NCBI GenBank assembly: GCA_031772625.1
Contig: CM062818.1
Location: forward strand, 210,545,742-210,609,741
DNA length: 64,000 nt
From: Pinus tabuliformis
Taxonomy: Eukaryota; Streptophyta; Pinopsida; Pinales; Pinaceae
Reading direction: 5' to 3'
The position numbers and the translations under genes are program-made. Positions 1-12,715 of the stretch are shown here, in pieces. The notes under the pieces were generated by a model. The model saw nothing but the letters and a program-made list of their open reading frames with translations. It was not told where the DNA came from and searched no databases. Every line of letters starts with the position of its first letter. Positions within the stretch are counted from its first letter, which is position 1.

Positions 1-1796
1 GGTGTAGTGCAATAATTGTGGAGACCACACCATGAATGGGTCGACATCTATTGCGACAAAGCTAAGTGGTAGTGAGAGGCTGACTAGACTGCCATATGGT
101 TTCCACATGGCAGAAGGATTACAAGGAAGTGAAAAACCTTGAAGAGTTATAACTTTCAATCTAGGGGACGAATCATAGTAAAATTTTATATAACGAGAAT
201 TGTCTTGATGAGATGAACACAATGGTGATGTCTAACTAAGGTTTTAAGTTAGCTGAAAAGATCAAAATTTTAAACCCCATTTCCATAACAAAACCTTCGA
301 TCTTGGGTGATCATAGTAACCACCACCTTCTAATGTGTGATTTGGTAGGATTTAGGAGGGGGTAAATTATAGAGTTGTATCAAAGCAACAAGTTCAGACA
401 TTGGACTTAGAAATGCTCGCATGCACATGCCAGATGATTGATTGATATTCATGAAATTATTGATCTATTAAGTTTCTTTTATGATGATTGTTATCACTAT
501 GATATTTCTTTTGAAGTATGAAGAAATAAAAACCAAAGGTAACCACAAACCACTTTTGGAGATTAGGACCTAGCCTTCCTGATGCTCAGAGAGGGCTCTC
601 ACATTATAATTTAACTTTATTTTAGTTAAGATGATTTTAGGCTAGTTATTGATTGCACTTCGGTTTTGTTTTGAAAATTTGGTGGTGGGATCACTTTACT
701 TAGATGGACAAAGGTTTGGCTTATACCATTGGGATATGGAGTCGAATGTATTACAAACAAGACTAAATTGAGTTCTAAAAACAGTGTCTACAGGGCAAGA
801 TATATGAGTTACTGTAGATTTCATAGGCTAAATGGTGAATGGCTTCAAACTGGATCTAGGGAGAAATTAAGGGTTCCCTAGGCTGGACTTTGGAAGGAAT
901 GAAAGAAGTCAACCGGGATCAGAGAGAAATTGAGGGTTCTCAAATCCAAGTATCAAAGGAAAACATGTAAATGACTAACTGTGCAAAACAGAGTGTAATT
1001 AAACAAATTATGAGTGATATTTCCAGTTAATTCATTTAGATTTTAGAACACATTTAAGATTATGAAAACAAATAAGAAAGGTAACAAAATCACACAAAGA
1101 AAGTACTTCACTACAAATGGCTCATCTCATGAATCCTGAAATGATTTTATTACTTTCTCCAATCTGTTGACTTGAAAATAGTACAATCACCCTTAGGTTC
1201 AAGATCAAAATAACTCTACAAATGTAAAATAATCCACCATAATAGTTCGAATTTTGAAGTATTTATACAAAATGAATTACAAAATATATGAAACTATATT
1301 CAGAACTAATCCAAGAGAAAAGAAATATCTTCTTGCAAGAAGATATAGACAGCTATTGAATTCTTTCATGTTGTCCCTTTTATCTTGGTTCTGTTGGCTG
1401 TAGACTTTGATTTTTAGCCCTTTATGCTGCTAGGTTGTTTGGCTTTCATGCGGGATGCTCTGTTTTACCTTAAAATTTCACTTGATACTCTTTCATCTGA
1501 TACACTTTAATCTTGTTGGCCTGCCAATATCCTTTTACCTTGTTGTTTCACTTTTTACCAAAGATTTATAATTTACTGTCCTTTTACTATAGTAAATCAT
1601 TGACTTTTTTCCCATATTTCTTCATCTAGTAATTGGATATTGATCATTTTTCTGTATATCTCATTTGCCTCTATATATTTGGAAAAAGTGGGCTTATTAA
1701 TAATCAAGTGTTTTACCTCACGCTAGAGGTAAAACAAGTTTTCAAATGTTTTGTACAAGACTTTTGCTGTTGGCATGCCCTTCATAGATGAAGTGA
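1..1796. other. A/T-rich stretch without a recognised gene
   Basis: No long open frame and no recognisable domain on either strand. The only structure I could pick out is a short perfect hairpin near 1,710. The right edge passes into the 3' end of the minus-strand coding relic that begins at 1,797. Confidence 0.5.
1710..1735. repeat. Perfect 10-bp inverted repeat (hairpin)
   Basis: GTTTTACCTC (1710-1719) is followed by a 6-nt loop and its exact complement GAGGTAAAAC (1726-1735). It lies about 60 bp beyond the 3' end of the minus-strand coding relic, where it could act as an RNA hairpin, but no function is shown. Confidence 0.6.
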
Positions 1797-2155
1797 TCAC
1801 TTGTTCTTTGGCCACTTAATTTTCTTGTTGTAATGTGAATGTGTCATTAACTTGTCATTTATAACTAAGGGATTAGGTAATCCCTTTTCCTTCAACATCT
1901 CAAACTTATCCATGAACTTGTCAACAGCTAGCTACATGTTTTGACACTTATCTTCTAGATTCAACATCAAATTCCTCTTGGTGAGGACTCCCTTGACTTC
2001 CAAAATTGTACATGTCCTATCGGTATCTTAAGCTCTTGCAGTTTATATTTATTGTTGGAGTTGAGGAAGTGGATGATTCTTGTTGCTTCGTTTGGCATAT
2101 CTCCAAGTTATATCTTGACCCTTTTAATGGCTTCTGTTGCCTACTTTATCAAATC

Positions 2156-3819
2156 AATTTGCTAAAAAATGACTTGGATAGATGCCCAAATATCATGTAC
2201 CAAGTCAATGATATTGGCCCACAATTTCTCTTTAGCCTTTCCTATTGGTTCATACAAGGTCATTTCTTTCTCCAGACCTTTTATCCTTTCATTCATCCTT
2301 GCAGCCTTTTGCTGCTCTTCTTTATGCATAATTTGGGAAAGTTTGCAATCTGTTTCAAGGTTGTTGACTTTCTCCTTCAGTTTGTTCATCTCATTGGTCT
2401 GAATGGAAATTTATTCCATTGCTTTGACCAGCATGTTTGCTTCATCACCCGTGGTACCTATTGATGTTGATGTTGTCAATGCAGTGGCCATTGGACCAGT
2501 GGGATCTAATGCTACTTCCAGAGTGGAAGGTAAAAATATGTTCACTGTTGGAGTGACAGTTGGAGGAGCACTATCAATACTATCTTGTTTGAGCTGAATC
2601 AAGCTATCTAGTTCCTTTTCCATCTCCTTCAATTGGTAATTGAGTTGCAGCACCAAGTCCATCATTTCGTCATGATTAGTCTGGCTTTCTAGGACTTCCT
2701 TTTTTTTTGGGTACTGTAACTAAGGCAACTTCAACTGTTTCTTGAGGCTGCAATATCCTCATTTTTTTCTTGATTAACTATTTAGCAGCCTTGATGTCCT
2801 TTAGTTCATGGCCCAGTTCAATAATCAGGTCCTCCAAGGAGTTTATCCTGGTGCCTTTGGTGTTGGAGGAGGCCTTTTCCAGTTTGTACTCAGCTGTCAC
2901 ATTGTCTAATGAATCTTTCAGTTTGAATGGTGCCATGGCCTTTGTTGTGAGGGTGGAGTGGATCATTTCTCCAGCCTACTTGTGAAATTCAATCTGATAA
3001 ATGGAATGAATATCCCTGGCCAAGACCTCAAAATTGGTCTTCTTGTAGCCTATTAAGGTTTTGGGCTGTTGTACAGTGGGCTGTAGGAATGACACCTGCA
3101 TTTTTCCTTCTTTGATGTCAAAAGATGAGATCAATCTATTTTGGTTTGGTGGGGACACCTTCAGGTACTTGGCATATGTGTCTGCCTTCAGCATTTCATT
3201 CCTCATTTTTATTTCCTTAAATATTTCTTTGATATCTATTTCCTTGTCAGCTGGCCTGACAAAGGAAGACACTTCCACACTCTTCTATCTTTGTATAATC
3301 TGTGTGTCAGAAGTAGATGGTTGTTGTGTCTCTGCTGATGCAGCTATCTCTGTTGTCAATTTACTGCTCTGCCCCATTTCCTCAGTGTCAATCCTTTCTT
3401 CTGAAACAATGTTTTCCTCCTGCTCAAACACAGGACTCAATTTGGGCCTTTTGTTTAGCTTGAACTACTCATCAGTGGTCTCCATGGAAGAAATTGATGC
3501 TTCTTCCCCATTTCTTTTAGGATTCTTCTCCTCATTGAGAGGGGTCTGAATGATAGGAGGGATGTTCATTGGCTCTCCCAACTCTGGAACCTGCAGGAAG
3601 TAACTCTAGTCAAATTGTTTCTCTAAATCAATCATGGTGTTCTCCACATCCATCATTGTGTTGTCCATACCAATCAATGTATTCTATACCCATTCTAACT
3701 TATTAGCATACTATTCAATGTTAGGTCTTGGGCAGTGGATGTAAGGTCCTAGCTTGACCTTTTGTCTGAGCTTGTTTATAACCCCATGAGGGTCATAATG
3801 CCAGATGAAACTATTCTTT
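2156..3819 (-). repeat. Tandem array, unit 1 (1,664 bp)
   Basis: First of three direct copies. Its left edge joins unique sequence at an AATTT that is also present at the right edge of the array, a 5-bp microhomology. The copies look very similar with scattered substitutions. This one alone has GAA to TAA at 2411-2413 (minus strand). Confidence 0.9.
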
Positions 3820-5482
3820 AATTTGCTAAAAAATGACTTGGATAGATGCCCAAATATCATGTACCAAGTCAATGATATTGGCCCACAATTTCTCTTTAGC
3901 CTTTCCTATTGGTTCATTCAAGGTCATTTCTTTCTCCAGACCTTTTATCCTTTCATTCATCCTTGCAGCCTTTTGCTGCTCTTCTTTATGCATAATTTGG
4001 GAAAGTTTGCAATCTGTTTCAAGGTTGTTGACTTTCTCCTTCAGTTTGTTCATCTCATTGGTCTGAATGGAAATTTCTTCCATTGCTTTGACCAGCATGT
4101 TTGCTTCATCACCCGTGGTACCTATTGATGTTGATGTTGTCAATGCAGTGGCCATTGGACCAGTGGGATCTAATGCTACTTCCAGAGTGGAAGGTAAAAA
4201 TATGTTCACTGTTGGAGTGACAGTTGGAGGAGCACTATCAATACTATCTTGTTTGAGCTGAATCAAGCTATCTAGTTCCTTTTCCATCTCCTTCAATTGT
4301 TAATTGAGTTGCAGCACCAAGTCCATCATTTCGTCATGATTAGTCTAGCTTTCTAGGACTTCCTTTTTTTTTGGGTACTGTAACTGAGGCAACTTCAACT
4401 GTTTCTTGAGGCTACAATATCCTCATTTTTTTCTTGATTAACTATTTAGCAGCCTTGATGTCCTTTGGTTCATGGCCCAGTTCAATAATCAGGTCCCCCA
4501 AGGAGTTTATCCTGGTGCCTTTGGTGTTGGAGGAGGCCTTTTCCAGTTTGTACTCAGTTGTCACATTGTCCAATGAATCTTTCAGTTTGAATGGTGCCAT
4601 GGCCTTTGTTGTGAGGGTGGAGTGGATCATTTCTCCAGCCTACTTGTGAAATTCAATCTGATCAATGGAATGAATATCCCTGGCCAAGACCTCAAAATTG
4701 GTCTTCTTGTAGCCTATTAAGGTTTTGGGCTATTGTACAGTGGGCTGTAGGAATGCCACTTGCATTTTTCCTTCTTTGATTTCAAAAGATGAGATAAATC
4801 TATTTTGGTTTGGTGGGGACACCTTCAGGTACTTGGCATATGTGTCTGCCTTCAGCGTTTCATTCCTCATTTTTATTTCCTTAAATATTTCTTTGATATC
4901 TATTTCCTTGTCAGCTGGCCTGACAAAGGAAGACACTTCCACACTCTTCTATCTTTGTATAATCTGTGTGTCAGAAGTAGATGGTTGTTGTGTCTCTGCT
5001 GATGCAGCTATCTCTGTTGTCTATTTACTGCTCTGCCCCATTTCCTCAGTGTCAATCCTTTCTTCTGAAGCAATGTTTTCCTCCTGCTCAGACACAGGAT
5101 TCAATTTGGGCCTTTTGTTTAGCTTGAACTACTCATCAGTGGTCTCCATGGCAGAACTTGATGCTTCTTCCCTATTTCTTTTAGGATTCTTCTCCTCATT
5201 GAGAGGGGTCTGAATGATAGGAGGGATGTTCATTGGCTCTCCCAACTCTGGAACCTGCAGGAAGTAACTCTAGTCAAATTGTTTCTCTAAATCAATCATG
5301 GTGTTCTCCACATCCATCATTGTGTTGTCCATACCAATCAATGTATTCTATACCCATTCTAACTTATTAGCATACTATTCAATGTTAGGTCTTGGGCAGT
5401 GGATGTAAGGTCCTAGCTTGACCTTTTGTCTGAGCTTGTTTATAACCCATGAGGGTCATAATGCCAGATGAAACTATTCTTT
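3820..5482 (-). repeat. Tandem array, unit 2 (1,663 bp)
   Basis: Second copy. It has extra stops where the other two read CAG (TAG at 4730-4732 and at 4345-4347). The lengths 1,664/1,663/1,664 are not multiples of three in net effect, so the duplication itself put the coding frame out of register. Confidence 0.9.
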
Positions 5483-7146
5483 AATTTGCTAAAAAATGAC
5501 TTGGATAGATGCCCAAATATCATGTACCAAGTCAATGATATTGGCCCACAATTTCTCTTTAGCCTTTCCTATTGGTTCATTCAAGGTCATTTCTTTCTCC
5601 AGACCTTTTATCCTTTCATTCATCCTTGCAGCCTTTTGCTGCTCTTCTTTATGCATAATTTGGGAAAGTTTGCAATCTGTTTCAAGGTTGTTGACTTTCT
5701 CCTTCAGTTTGTTCATCTCATTGGTCTGAATGGAAATTTCTTCCATTGCTTTGACCAGCATGTTTGCTTCATCACCCGTGGTACCTATTGATGTTGATGT
5801 TGTCAATGCAGTGGCCATTGGACCAGTGGGATCTAATGCTACTTCCAGAGTGGAAGGTAAAAATATGTTCATTGTTGGAGTGACAGTTGGAGGAGCACTA
5901 TCAATACTATCTTGTTTGAGCTGAATCAAGCTATCTAGTTCCTTTTCCATCTCCTTCAATTGGTAATTGAGTTGCAGCACCAAGTCCATCATTTCGTCAT
6001 GATTAGTCTGGCTTTCTAGGACTTCCTTTTTTTTTGGGTACTGTAACTAAGGCAACTTCAACTGTTTCTTGAGGCTGCAATATCCTCATTTTTTTCTTGA
6101 TTAACTATTTAGCAGCCTTGATGTCCTTTGGTTCATGGCCCAGTTCAATAATCAGGTCCTCCAAGGAGTTTATCCTGGTGCCTTTGGTGTTGGAGGAGGC
6201 CTTTTACAGTTTGTACTCAGCTGTCACATTGTCCAATGAATCTTTCAGTTTGAATGGTGCCATGGCCTTTGTTGTGAGGGTGGAGTGGATCATTTCTCTA
6301 GCCTACTTGTGAAATTCAATCTGATCAATGGAATGAATATCCCTGGCCAAGACCTCAAAATTGGTCTTCTTGTAGCCTATTAAGGTTTTGGGCTGTTGTA
6401 CAGTGGGATGTAGGAATGACACCTGCATTTTTCCTTCTTTGATGTCAAAAGATGAGATCAATCTATTTTGGTTTGGTGGGGACACCTTCAGGTACTTGGC
6501 ATATGTGTCTGCCTTCAGCGTTTCATTCCTCATTTTTATTTCCTTAAATATTTCTTTGATATCTATTTCCTTGTCAGCTGGCCTGACAAAGGAAGACACT
6601 TCCACACTCTTCTATCTTTGTATAATCTGTGTGTCAGAAGTAGATGGTTGTTGTGTCTCTACTGATGTAGCTGTCTCTGTTGTCAATTTACTGCTCTGCC
6701 CCATTTCCTCAGTGTCAATCCTTTCTTTTGAAACAATGTTTTCCTCCTGCTCAAACACAGGACTCAATTTGGGCCTTTTTTTTAGCTTGAACTACTCATC
6801 AGTGGTCTCCATGGAGGAAATTGATGCTTCTTCCCCATTTCTTTTAGGATTCTTCTCCTCATTGAGAGGGGTCTGAATGATAGGAGGGATGTTCATTGGC
6901 TCTCCCAACTCTGGAACCTGCAGGAAGTAACTCTAGTCAAATTGTTTCTCTAAATCAATCATGGTGTTCTCCACATCCATAATTGTGTTGTCCATACCAA
7001 TCAATGTATTCTATACTCATTCTAACTTATTAGCATACTATTCAATGTTAGGTCTTGGGCAGTGGATGTAAGGTCCTAGCTTGACCTTTTGTCTGAGCTT
7101 GTTTATAACCCCATGAGGGTCATAATGCCAGATGAAACTATTCTTT
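5483..7146 (-). repeat. Tandem array, unit 3 (1,664 bp)
   Basis: Third copy, next to the unrepeated N-terminal part of the same gene. Its right boundary is again AATTT (7147-7151), after which the sequence diverges into the unique upstream coding region (ELKLKNSFIW). It retains the longest undisturbed version of the linker and coiled-coil sections. Confidence 0.9.
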
Positions 7147-8120
7147 AATTTCAATTCTTGGAGCATCTTATCAGCCTTAGGTCCAGCCTCTCTGGTGTTG
7201 AAGATGAAATGGCCCATTTGGTTTTTCATCTTAAACTGTGTCTTTTTCCTAGCAGCTAGGAAGTTGACCTCATCTGCACTTATGATTTGCCTGAAGTATT
7301 CAAGGGAAAATATCCTCATTGGGAGGTATTTAGTAAATTTAAAGGGGGCTAGCTCACAGCCATAGATCCTAATTTCAGTGTGATTCTGGTAGAGGTACCA
7401 TTCTCCCACCTTGCTATTCTTGGCCAGTTTTAGTACTCTTTTAATTTCCGGGCTGATTCTAGGCTAAATCTGAGAAGTCAACATGTTCATGACTGGGTAT
7501 ACAAAAAAATATATGAAGTCTTTGTATGAGGTGGAAAGCTTGTGGACCATGGGTGTCCAGAATAGGCCTGATCTTTCCTTTCCCTTGGTGTCCAATTTCT
7601 GGATCTTCAAAGGGAACTTATTTGTTTGGTAATAGAGGAACATATGAAACAACACTGAAGAGAATTTAAAAAATATTTCAATGGGTAGTCTAGTGAGTTG
7701 TTAATGCATTCTGTCTGTGATGAACTGGGCATAATCATACAAAATGTAAGGAGGCTTGCTTGGAGTGAAAATGGACAAGAAGGCCATGATGACCTCATCC
7801 ACAAACTCATCTGATGTGCATCCTAGGATGCATGAAATCATGGTGATTATACTCCTAGCAGTCTCTAAAAAAATAGTGGCAACTGGTGGGCTCCAGTATT
7901 GCAGCAATGATGCTGCAAATCTTGGGATTCCCTTCTCTACTTTTATCAACCCAGTAGTTCGTAACAAACTTGGAAGCGATGGTGTTGTATGCACAAGTAC
8001 TAGTTCTTACTGCAGGTTGTCACTTGATCAACTGGAACAAGTTCTCTAGGAGCTCAACAAAAATTCTACGAGTTCTCAGAAGAAGCTTTTAATCATGATG
8101 GAAGAAATCTAATCTCAAAA

Positions 8121-9299
8121 GGGCTATTCTACTTGCAGAAAGAAGAGGAAAGCTGAAAAGAAATGCAAACCCTAGCAAACCCTAGTGTGTTACCCATTAA
8201 TCCTACCTTTGCAAAAAAAAAGAGGAAACTACTGGAATGGATTCCATGGACTACTGTCAATATGAAATGCATGTAATTAAGCTATTTTTGAAGGAAAATG
8301 TGGAAGAACCATCTTTTTTTATTTTTGAGCAATTTTATGGAGAGTTATTATGGTTGTGCTTTAACTTATTTGACTGTGCAGATGTTTGGTGGCGAAAGGA
8401 GGTGGGCTTGGCTATTGCAGATGATGGGGAAGGAGTGAAGATGACTTAAGGAGTCCCTATCACCCTTCTAGAGAATTCCATGGTGATAATATCTCAAAAA
8501 ATTGCTCGCATGAACTTCTACAGGAAGTCTGCAGGGGATCTACAGGAAGTTCTACAGGAGCAGGCCGAAAGTGATTTTTGAAGGTTTGAAGGAGGAAAAA
8601 TGGTGGGAAAGTGGAAATGAAGGATGGATAGAGATGTTAAGGGGTCTAGGACCTTGTAAATGAAGCTCAGGAGTGAAGAAGATGGTTGGAGTTGTTCAAA
8701 GGTGAAGGAAGCGATTTTGCACAAAAACGTAGAAATTAGGGTTGTTTGGGAAAGTGTGGAAAATGAGTGAAGAAAACCTTGAGAAAGAGACTGGAATAGG
8801 TTGTATGATGGAGGAAGGATAGGCTGGAGTGTCTTACAGGTGCTCTACACACTTCTATTCAAAACTGACCCAAGCAAAAACTATGAAAACAGAGTTTTAC
8901 TTATTTTTGACCTAATTCTGACCTAGAAAACAGAAAAGTGTTGAACAGAACTTGATGGATAGGAAATTATGCAAGAAAGCTATGGAAACTAAGCAAGAAT
9001 AGATCTAAGCATGAAAATATAATTGGTATCAACTTTTCCAACTCGAAATCTAACACTAGCAATTGCATTGGAAAGCAAAAACAGTGTTTTTGTGGCAGCA
9101 AGAGTGCCTTGGTCTCAATTCATGGTCCCAAGGAGGGAGAAAGGAGATCAAGGACTGCTTGGTAGCCTTTTTTTGGATCTTTTCTGTTACCAAACTATCA
9201 AGTCAACCTGAAGCAAAAACAACTATCTTAATCATCAAAAACAACCTAAGTAACAAAGCAAGATTTAACCTAAATAACAGAAATTATTCTATGAATGCA
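8121..9299. other. Unassigned non-coding stretch
   Basis: No coherent reading frame. Two AACCCTAG-like words near 8,170-8,190 are too few to be an interstitial telomere array. This may be the 5' leader of the minus-strand relic to its left, or flanking element sequence. Confidence 0.35.
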
Positions 9300-9996
9300 A
9301 GGAAAAAAACATATATAAATACAAGAAGGAGGTACTGGGAACTTGGGTTGGGCCCAACCCCAAGAGCTACAGCCCCCTTAGAAATATCAGTTCTGGTTCA
9401 AGGCTGAATTCATCTTCATTGATAAAAAAATAATAGTCATGTCACAAAACTGTTTACAGAAAGAGCTCGAAAATGAGCTGAATGTAGAGCTGCACTAAAG
9501 TGTGAAAATAAATTGTTCAATAGCTAACCTACTGAGGCCTGAGGCCTTATTATTTATACAAGTTGAGGACCCCAATAGTCCTCCTAAACTTTAGGAACTC
9601 GGCTGCCAAAACTTGCAGATAACAACCACTTCACTAGACCTGCTCGGCTGCCCCTTGAAATCTTCTTTGGTGGGCTATGGAACTCCGAGCTGTTGGTGGA
9701 GAACTCGAGGAAGGGGTCATTTAGTGTAGGAGACACCCCTCCTATAAATCCTCAGCCTTGTTTCTTCGAATTGGCTGCCAATCTACTTCATAAATACCTG
9801 ATCTTGGTCCAAAAGTGTCTAAAATTCTGCAATAAGAATGTATTAAACATAAATGTGGTAAAATGACTATCCCCATTCACTCAATTAACATAAATATATT
9901 CAAAAGCATGCATAAAACTATGGAGAATGGTGGATTAAATGAGAATAATAGGCAAAATGAGCCCATAAAGTTACCCATTTCTGGGGCTCATCATCA
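9300..9996 (-). repeat. LTR-like sequence at the 3' end of the 10-11.7 kb relic
   Basis: On the minus strand it begins TGATGATGAGCCCC directly after a purine tract (CAGCAGGGGGG, 10007-9997). It contains a TATAAATA-like box near 9,550, as an LTR promoter would. The lower end is not defined and I found no second copy in the window, so the boundary is approximate and the LTR assignment is an inference. Confidence 0.35.
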
Positions 9997-10007
9997 CCCC
10001 CCTGCTG
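9997..10007 (-). promoter_or_regulatory. Polypurine tract
   Basis: CAGCAGGGGGG on the minus strand sits between the stop codon of the coiled-coil relic and a TG-starting LTR-like sequence, the expected place for the plus-strand primer of an LTR retrotransposon. Confidence 0.45.
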
Positions 10008-10032
10008 AATGGGTTGCTCATCCTCTGAGCAA

Positions 10033-11715
10033 CTAATCTAGCTCTTCATCCTTGATGGCCTTAACTACTTCCCTAACATCCCATGCTTCTGAGGTGATGT
10101 CCTCTTCTCTATCATGAAACCTTGCCTTTCTGTCTACTTCCTCCCATTGCCTGTGTTCTTCTTTTTCCTTGACCCCTTCTAGTAGTCCTAAGAGTAGTGG
10201 AGGACTGAACTTTAGGCCAATCCAGTTGGCCTTCAGGTTTTGCATTGACTGTTTATAAAGGGGCACTCTTGCCAAAGCCTCCCTCATTCTGGTTGGGGAG
10301 TGATACTCCCTGATCTTCAAGCTATAGGATAGTGTATTCCATCTCCTCATACAAGCATGAAGATAATCATCACCAAATAATCTTTCCATGTCCTCAAAAT
10401 GGGCGATGGCTTGCGCTTGTTTTTCGACATAACCTAGGAGAACTTGAGGGTTGTTGGCAAGGTGTTAATGAGAATATACTAGAGCTGAGGGGTCTTCTGG
10501 TTCTTCCCTGATTAGTAGGGGCTCATTCAGTTCTTTGGCCATGATTTGTTGAATTTCCATTGCACTTTTTTCCTCATGGCTTATCCAAGAAGCCATAGCC
10601 ATGAGTTGTGCATCTCCCAGTGCAGCATTGGGGTCCCAAAAGTTCATATCATGGAGTGCCAGATTATGTAAATAAAACTCTACTAATTTGGCCTTGTCCT
10701 TAGCCGAACTAGTGTCACATAGATGCATAAATTGACCATAATGTTGGAAAGGGATTGTGCCCCTTTGGGCCATTGTTTTGATTTGAAACTGAAGCCATTG
10801 GTCTTTAAAGTACAAAGCATAAGATTTGGCGAGTTGTCTACATTGTAAGGCTGCCATTACCCAACTGGCCATGCAAGCCATTTGGGATTCTCTTTCCTGC
10901 AGCTATTGTTTTAGCATCAGGATTTCAACTACTGCCTGAGACTCCCTCTCTTGCTGCTGCTTTATCAATATTTCCATATCAGGCTGTGTCTCTTCCCTTG
11001 GTTGTTGTTCCTGTGTTGTTTCTTGTCCTGCTAGAGGACCTTCCTGTAGGTGTTGTTCTTCAGAAATTTGTGTCATGTTTGCCTGTTGAGTTTGTTGCTG
11101 CTATAATTGCTTTTTTAGCAATGTATTTTCCTCCTGCAGTTGGGCTCTTTTACTACTCTCAGTGTGTCTCACCATTGCCAACTCTCTTCTTAATTCTTTC
11201 AGCTATTCTTCTAGGTGGCCTATGTCTGCAACCCCCTTAGATTTAGTAATTCTCATCCAAGTGTGAGTCCTAACCCTTTCCTGTTCCAATGCAAAGAAAA
11301 CTGGTACAACAAACTTCTGTGGGATGATCTTCCCACCTTCTAACAAGTTGTAATATGAGCCCAAAATAGGTTGAGGGCTTGGTTTAGGTATCTCCTCGAT
11401 CTTGTCCTCTTCTTGTGACTATTTTGGTACCTCCTCTTCCAATTTTTCAGTATCCTTTAGCTTGGACACCGTTTCCTGTAGAGAAGCCTTAGCTTCCTGT
11501 AAAATTGTTTTGGTGTTCATCAGTCTGATTTTCTCCTTCCAAGTGGAAGTTTTGGGACTTCCTTTCTCATAAGTGATAGATATTTTGGAGGGGGATTCCC
11601 CCTTCTTCTCAGTGGGTGCATTTGTGATGACTATAGGTTCCTTTGGTGGAGGCTGGGGTTTTCCCACCTTTATCCTAGTGCTCCTTGTAGAAATTTTGAA
11701 TAATATGACACTTAT
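10033..11715 (-). pseudogene. Single-frame relic of an unrecognised coiled-coil protein, stopped by TAG codons
   Basis: About 560 codons stay in one minus-strand frame from 11,715 to the TAG at 10,033. They are interrupted only by TAG at 11419, 11203, 11101 and 10903 and TAA at 10465 (lowest base of each codon). No frameshift is needed. The N-terminal part is Lys/Pro/Glu-rich (GKPQPPPKEP), the middle is a Gln/Glu-rich coiled coil (ESSKRAQLQEENTLLKKQL, QQQTQQANMTQ), and the C-terminal 300 residues are helical with many Trp and Met (HYGQFMHLCD, RRWNTLSYSLKIREYHSP). The natural start is not visible: a TAA lies at 11,716 and the first possible start is not ATG. A purine tract and LTR-like DNA follow. 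I do not recognise the protein. It looks like the cargo ORF of a non-autonomous LTR element. Confidence 0.65.
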
Positions 11716-12649
11716 TTACAGAGATTATCCAGATTATACGCTATTGCGGAATACATGCATAATACATCACCTCCTCTATGTTGATCATCAATTTAGCAGC
11801 ATTAAAAACAATGAAACATCAATCGCATGCGCACATTAACACAGTATGTAACCCGGGGAAAGCATAAAGCTGAAAACCCCACACTATCTGTATATTATAA
11901 TGATTGAGAACATGTAACAATACATAGTACAATACTCCCCTCAAGTATCCAGCACTATCTCCACCTGTTACACACAAACTAGCTCAGATTTGATGCCTCA
12001 AATCTCCTCCACTGTTTGCCTGCCTCCACTGTGCAATCCTGCAAGAGAATGAATGAGAATGGCTGATCCAAACTCCTATTTACCTTGTGAAAATCACCCA
12101 CACTGTAAATCACGTGAGCACAAGCTATATTTCACTTGGTATTGGCCCACACTACGTAGAGATCATTGGCATAATTCAATCCCATGCATGTGCACAATCT
12201 CATGCACAACTGATAGCAATCTCAACCTCTAACACATGTCACCCATGAACTGTACATGCAATGAGTTAACTGATGTATTCTTCAGTTGCATTATGAGTTA
12301 ATAATTAGTGAGTTAATTAGTAACTAATTCACACAACTCATCACTTAGTCCATTGATCAACTAGACTAAATAAAACTAGTTCAACTAAGTCAAACTGAAC
12401 ACAACTCCATTAACTACTCATCCAACTCCACAGAACTCAACCACATGAGTTCTAACTGATGTCATGCATGCAATAGCTCAACTGACTCATAAAGAAAGCG
12501 TATTTCCTTCTGATAGCTGCATGTGCCACATCTGTAGCTCAAACTGAAGTGCTCCAAGAGAATAAGATAAAGTTTATAGTCTAAATATTATTATGAGACA
12601 ATAATATCTGACTTTTCAATTTTTGACTAGCAGTCTAAAAATAGACTCT
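11716..12649. other. Non-coding stretch, no gene seen
   Basis: A/T-rich, with several CTCCCCTCAAG-type words near 11,940 that resemble Copia purine tracts read on the minus strand. I could not define an LTR or a coding frame. Confidence 0.35.
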
Positions 12650-12715
12650 GATCACTCCTGCTGTGATCACTCCTGCTGTGATCACTCCCTGCTGTGATCA
12701 CTCCTGCTGTGATCC
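12650..12715. repeat. Minisatellite, four 15-16-bp units
   Basis: GATCACTCCTGCTGT is repeated four times (the third unit has an extra C) and is bracketed by AAAAATAGAC-like words on both sides. Confidence 0.9.

Larger units (their letters stand above)
1797..8120 (-). pseudogene. Decayed gene for an unrecognised coiled-coil-rich protein
   Basis: Read leftwards, one protein-like frame runs from about 8,120 to 6,010: a globular part (for example SKPPYILYDY and SFIWHYDPHG), then a polar linker, then charged helical sequence (DIKEIFKEIKMRNE). It continues after a frameshift as MMDLVLQLNYQLKEMEKELD, strongly coiled-coil, and ends near 1,800 (DKFMDKFEMLKEKG). Most breaks in the frame are single TAG codons, for example at 3285-3287 and 3465-3467. 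True frameshifts sit at homopolymers: a 7-T run near 7,867 and a 9-A run at the end of each repeat's linker (2699-2708 in the first copy). The middle is triplicated in tandem. I do not recognise the family. Its layout (globular head, coiled coil) resembles the relic at 10.0-11.7 kb and the ORF pair at 44.3-47.6 kb, which suggests the same kind of mobile-element cargo protein. Confidence 0.6.

Noticed and set aside
2006..6876. Plus-strand ORFs of 64-162 codons repeated three times
   Set aside because: They are the complement of the minus-strand coiled-coil relic. Their hydrophobic, Phe/Leu/Ser-rich composition is what the reverse of Glu/Lys-rich coding sequence gives.
8160..8195. Interstitial telomere repeat
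   Set aside because: Only two imperfect AACCCTAG-like words are present. A telomere array needs many TTTAGGG units.
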